In this document: one piece after another, positions 61,041-64,000 of the stretch | How positions within the stretch are numbered: the first letter of the stretch is position 1 | Layout of the letters: each line of letters opens with the position of its first letter | The notes under the pieces: model-generated | Seen by the model: only the letters and a program-made list of their open reading frames with translations | Databases searched by the model: none | Told to the model about the DNA's origin: nothing | Source: Arthrobacter sp. cf158 | GTDB lineage: Bacteria > Actinomycetota > Actinomycetes > Actinomycetales > Micrococcaceae | Length of the DNA stretch: 64,000 nucleotides | Direction: 5' to 3' | Assembly: GCF_900106835.1 (NCBI RefSeq) | Contig: NZ_FNNR01000004.1 | Span: 337,043-401,042 of the forward strand | Program-made: the position numbers and the translations under genes

Positions 61041-62144
61041 GTGAGCGCGATCGTTTCCCTGCGCGGAGTCAGCAAGCTGTTCCCGGTCCAAGGAAGCAAG
61101 CGCAGCCAACGCACCGAACCAGTGCGTGCCGTTGACGACGTCACCTTGGACATTGAAGAGGGCACGGTGGTGGGCATCGTGGGATATTCCGGTGCCGGAA
61201 AATCCACGCTGGTCCGCCTGCTGAACGGACTGGAACGTCCCAGCGAGGGCCAGGTTTTCGTCAAGGGCCAGGACATCTCCTCGCTCCCCGAAGGCCAGTT
61301 GCGCAAAGTCCGCTCAGGCATCGGCATGATCTTCCAACAATTCAATCTGCTGAAGTCCCGCACTGTGTTCGGAAACGTCGCGTATCCGTTGAAGGTGGCC
61401 GGGTGGCCCAAAGAGAAGATCAAGCCGCGCGTGGACGAACTCCTGGAGTTTGTGGGCATCGCGGACAAGGCCGGCTCCTACCCCCGCCGGCTCTCCGGCG
61501 GACAGCAGCAACGCGTGGGCATTGCCCGTGCTCTGGCAAACGCCCCGGACATCCTGCTCGCTGACGAAGCAACCAGCGCCTTGGACCCCGAAACCACCCG
61601 CGACGTCCTCCGCTTGCTCCGGCGCATTAATAAGGAACTCGGCACCACCGTTGTGGTGATCACCCACGAGATGCACGTTGTCCGGGAAATCTGCGACACC
61701 GTGGTGATGATGGAATCCGGCCGGGTAGTGGAAGCCGGACCCACCTACTCCGTGTTCGCCGATCCCCAGAGCGCCTCCACCCAACGCTTCGTCTCAACCG
61801 CCGTGCACGGCACACCGGAATCGGACACCGTCAGCCGCCTCGCCGCGGCACACCCGGGCCAGCTTGTCTCCATCGGCATCTCCGAGGCATCGCCCACACC
61901 ACTGGTTGCGGCCACGTTCGAGCGCCACGGCGTGGGCTCCAGTGTGGTGTTCGGGGGCGTCACCGAGATCCAGAACAAGATTCTGGGCACACTCACCTAC
62001 GAGCTCACAGGCAGCGACGCCGCGATTGACGCCGCGCTCGCTGACCTGGGCGACATCACCGCCGTCGAACGCCAATTGCCGACGGCGGCCTCCGCCGATA
62101 GTGCCGTTCCGCACCTTCCCGTCCCCGCGAACGCCGGAGAATAG
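61041..62144 (+). CDS. metN: MetN-type ABC ATPase
   Basis: A 367-residue ATPase. Walker A is GYSGAGKST, the Q-loop is FQQFNLL, the signature LSGGQQQRVGIARAL and Walker B ILLADEATSALD. A C-terminal NIL (ACT-like) domain (LVAATFERHGVGSSVVFGGVTEIQNKILG) binds methionine in the known system. GGAGG stands before the GTG at 61041; the frame is open to 60843 but that part is the divergent promoter. First of a plus-strand operon metN-metI-monooxygenase. Confidence 0.94.
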   Translation: MSAIVSLRGVSKLFPVQGSKRSQRTEPVRAVDDVTLDIEEGTVVGIVGYSGAGKSTLVRLLNGLERPSEGQVFVKGQDISSLPEGQLRKVRSGIGMIFQQFNLLKSRTVFGNVAYPLKVAGWPKEKIKPRVDELLEFVGIADKAGSYPRRLSGGQQQRVGIARALANAPDILLADEATSALDPETTRDVLRLLRRINKELGTTVVVITHEMHVVREICDTVVMMESGRVVEAGPTYSVFADPQSASTQRFVSTAVHGTPESDTVSRLAAAHPGQLVSIGISEASPTPLVAATFERHGVGSSVVFGGVTEIQNKILGTLTYELTGSDAAIDAALADLGDITAVERQLPTAASADSAVPHLPVPANAGE

Positions 62145-62146
62145 CC

Positions 62147-62806
62147 ATGACCGACTGGACAACCCTCCTGCCCGTCCTGGGCGAATCCTTCCAACAGACC
62201 ATCTACATGGTGGTCATCACCGTCCTGCTCAGCGGCATCGCCGGACTGGCGCTGGGCGTCACCCTCTACGCCACCAGGCCCGGAAACCTGTTTGCCAATA
62301 AAGCCGTGTTCTCGTTCCTGAACTTCCTGGTGAACATCATCCGGCCCATCCCGTTCATCATCTTCATCACGGCCATTGCGCCGCTGACCTTGATCATCAT
62401 GGGCACCACTATTGGCACGACGGCGGCGATCCTGCCCATGGCGCTCATGGCCGGTGTGGTGATTGGCCGGGTGGTGGAGCAGAACCTGGTGGCGTCCGAT
62501 CCCGGCGTGGTTGAGGCCGCCCGGGCCATGGGTGACAGCCGGCTGCACATCCTGTGGTCCGTGGTGATTCCCGAGTCGCTCGCGCCACTCATCCTGGGCT
62601 ACACGTTCATGATCATCGCGATTGTGGACATGTCTGCCATGGCCGGGTACATCGGCGGTGGTGGGCTGGGCAATTTCGCCATCATGTACGGCTACCAGCA
62701 GTTCAACTGGGAAGTCACCCTGGTGACCGTCCTGATCATCATCGTCATGGTCCAGGCCGCGCAGTTGCTGGGTAACTTCCTGGCCCAGCGCATCCTTCGC
62801 CGCTAA
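62147..62806 (+). CDS. metI: MetI-type ABC permease
   Basis: A 219-residue permease with five to six helices. The EAA loop is VVEAARAMGDSRLHILWSVVIPESLAPL, characteristic of MetI. The start ATG is two bases after the metN stop. Confidence 0.94.
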   Translation: MTDWTTLLPVLGESFQQTIYMVVITVLLSGIAGLALGVTLYATRPGNLFANKAVFSFLNFLVNIIRPIPFIIFITAIAPLTLIIMGTTIGTTAAILPMALMAGVVIGRVVEQNLVASDPGVVEAARAMGDSRLHILWSVVIPESLAPLILGYTFMIIAIVDMSAMAGYIGGGGLGNFAIMYGYQQFNWEVTLVTVLIIIVMVQAAQLLGNFLAQRILRR

Positions 62807-62823
62807 CTTTCAGGAGCCACAAC

Positions 62824-63984
62824 ATGCCTATCGAATTCCTCGGCATGGGTGCCGGCAACGACTCCACCGAGACGTCGCCTGCCACCACGCCCTTCTTCGA
62901 CCCTCAATACGCGGCCCGCATCGCCAGGATCCACGAGGACAACAACTGGGACCACGTACTTTTTGCGTACAACTCCACCACGCAGGACCCCTCAGTCCAT
63001 GCGGCATGGGTCGCTGCGAACACGGAGCGAATCCAGCTGCGCTTGGCGCATCGGCCCAACGTTTCACACCCGACGTTCGCCGCCCGCTCCTTCCTGACGC
63101 TGGACCACATCGCCGAAGGCCGGCTGACCGTGCACTTCATCACCGGTGGAAGCCAAGCGGACCAGGCCCGCGAGGGCGATTTCCTTGCCAAGGATGCGCG
63201 GTACGGCCGGACGCAGGAGTACATGCAGATTGTGCGGAGGGCGTGGTCCGGGGATTCGTTCAGTTGGGACAGTGAGCACTATCGCTTTGAGGACTTTGCC
63301 TCTGGTCTGGGGCCCTTTGCCGGGAAGAGGCCGGGCATTTCCTTTGGCGGTTCCTCCGAGGCCGCGTGGTCTGTGGGCGCCGCTGAAGCTGACATCTATG
63401 CCCTCTTCGGCGAGCCGTTGGCCGACGCAGCTTCGCAACAAGAGCAGATCCTTGCGCGGGCCGCTGCTTTGGGCAGGGTTGAACCGTTGCGCTGGCAGAT
63501 CGCCTTCCGGCCGATCGTCGCGGCAACCGATGAGCTGGCGTGGGAGAAAGCGCACGCCATTCTTGGGACATTCGAGGCGCGCCGATCCGCCGGCGAGGTG
63601 ATTGACCCTGTGCGCCACTACAACCAGAAGCCAGAAGCTGCCGGCACCCAGCGATTGCTCGCAGCTGCGGAACGCGGCGACCTCCACGACCGCGCCCTCT
63701 GGACGGCCCTCGCCAAAGCGGCGGGTGGCGGAGGCGGAAGCGCGACGGCGTTGGTGGGCAGCTACGACACCGTCACCCAGGCGATCCTGGACTACCACGA
63801 GCTTGGATTCGAGATCTTCGGCCTCCGCGGTTACGACTTCGTCCCGGACGCCCTCGAGTTTGGCCGGTACGTCATCCCGCAGTTGAAGCAGGAAGTGGCG
63901 CGCCGGGAGCAGGGCCGCACCGCCGGGGAGCTCCGGGCAGGCCAAGCCGCTGCCCGGGCGCGAGTGTTGGCCGCCGCTTCCTGA
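62824..63984 (+). CDS. SsuD-like flavin-dependent alkanesulfonate-type monooxygenase
   Basis: A 386-residue LLM-class monooxygenase with the SsuD-like pattern FITGGSQADQAREGDFLAKDARYGRTQEYMQIVRRAW and ISFGGSSEAAWSVGAAEADIYALFGEPL. It begins GTGAGNDST-like (MPIEFLGMGAGNDSTET). It is the third gene of the operon after metN-metI; SsuD releases sulfite from sulfonates. The related sulfonate or sulfone substrate is probably imported by the adjacent transporter. Confidence 0.9.
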   Translation: MPIEFLGMGAGNDSTETSPATTPFFDPQYAARIARIHEDNNWDHVLFAYNSTTQDPSVHAAWVAANTERIQLRLAHRPNVSHPTFAARSFLTLDHIAEGRLTVHFITGGSQADQAREGDFLAKDARYGRTQEYMQIVRRAWSGDSFSWDSEHYRFEDFASGLGPFAGKRPGISFGGSSEAAWSVGAAEADIYALFGEPLADAASQQEQILARAAALGRVEPLRWQIAFRPIVAATDELAWEKAHAILGTFEARRSAGEVIDPVRHYNQKPEAAGTQRLLAAAERGDLHDRALWTALAKAAGGGGGSATALVGSYDTVTQAILDYHELGFEIFGLRGYDFVPDALEFGRYVIPQLKQEVARREQGRTAGELRAGQAAARARVLAAAS

Positions 63985-64000
63985 CGCTCTCTCACCTTTG

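Overview
The window looks like a chromosomal segment of a high-GC actinobacterium, most probably an Arthrobacter/Paenarthrobacter-type member of the Micrococcaceae. This is inferred from GC-rich coding, frequent GTG and TTG starts with AGGAG-type ribosome sites, tightly overlapping operons and the gene families present. No rRNA, tRNA, CRISPR array, transposase or phage gene was seen.

Layout. 1-3.6 kb: the end of a membrane protein, an ABC exporter (ATPase plus two permeases), a small membrane protein and a Nudix hydrolase. 3.6-8.5 kb: gamma-glutamyltransferase, two lipoproteins and a membrane protein. 8.6-13.5 kb: a probable tartrate-use operon on the minus strand (LysR regulator, tartrate/malate dehydrogenase, DctA carrier, glycerate kinase) with two matching GATAG-N7-CTATC operators. 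13.6-16.3 kb: an NrtR-type regulator divergent from an SPFH protein plus an NAD-kinase-like protein, with two TGACGA-type palindromes between them.

16.5-32.7 kb is the striking part. About twenty small, mostly unrelated genes on both strands are separated, one or two at a time, by 22 copies of a 26-27 bp palindrome. Its consensus has a left arm GYCCGGTGAA, a centre GGATCC and a right arm YTTACCGGRC. Recognisable members resemble toxin-immunity families (barstar-like, Imm33-like, three DUF6984-like proteins), together with a cytidine deaminase-ASCH fusion, a zinc ribbon and a large secreted beta-propeller/FG-GAP protein. One cassette occurs twice, about 8 kb apart, almost identical, and its homology begins and ends at the palindromes. 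No recombinase and no toxin lies in the window. I interpret this as an actinobacterial cassette array, similar in concept to integron or acquired-immunity (rAID) arrays but with its own site.

32.8-39.8 kb: small membrane proteins, a thymidylate-kinase-like protein, a frameshifted epoxide hydrolase, and a CoA-transferase/enoyl-CoA hydratase/MatC-type transporter operon divergent from an IclR regulator. 40-44.5 kb: small envelope or stress-type proteins, an SRPBCC protein, a CYTH-CHAD protein and an alpha/beta hydrolase. 44.6-52.5 kb: a heterodimeric ABC exporter, a MOSC protein, an auto-regulated XRE pair, a hydrolase, a TetR/SDR pair with its operator, and a Nudix protein. 52.7-56 kb: a secreted GH16-like protein with Ig repeats, a small LAATG-tailed protein and a glycosyltransferase. 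56-64 kb: an SDR/HTH divergent pair, GNAT, and two divergent operons combining MetNIQ-type ABC transport with two flavin-dependent monooxygenases, probably for organosulfur scavenging.
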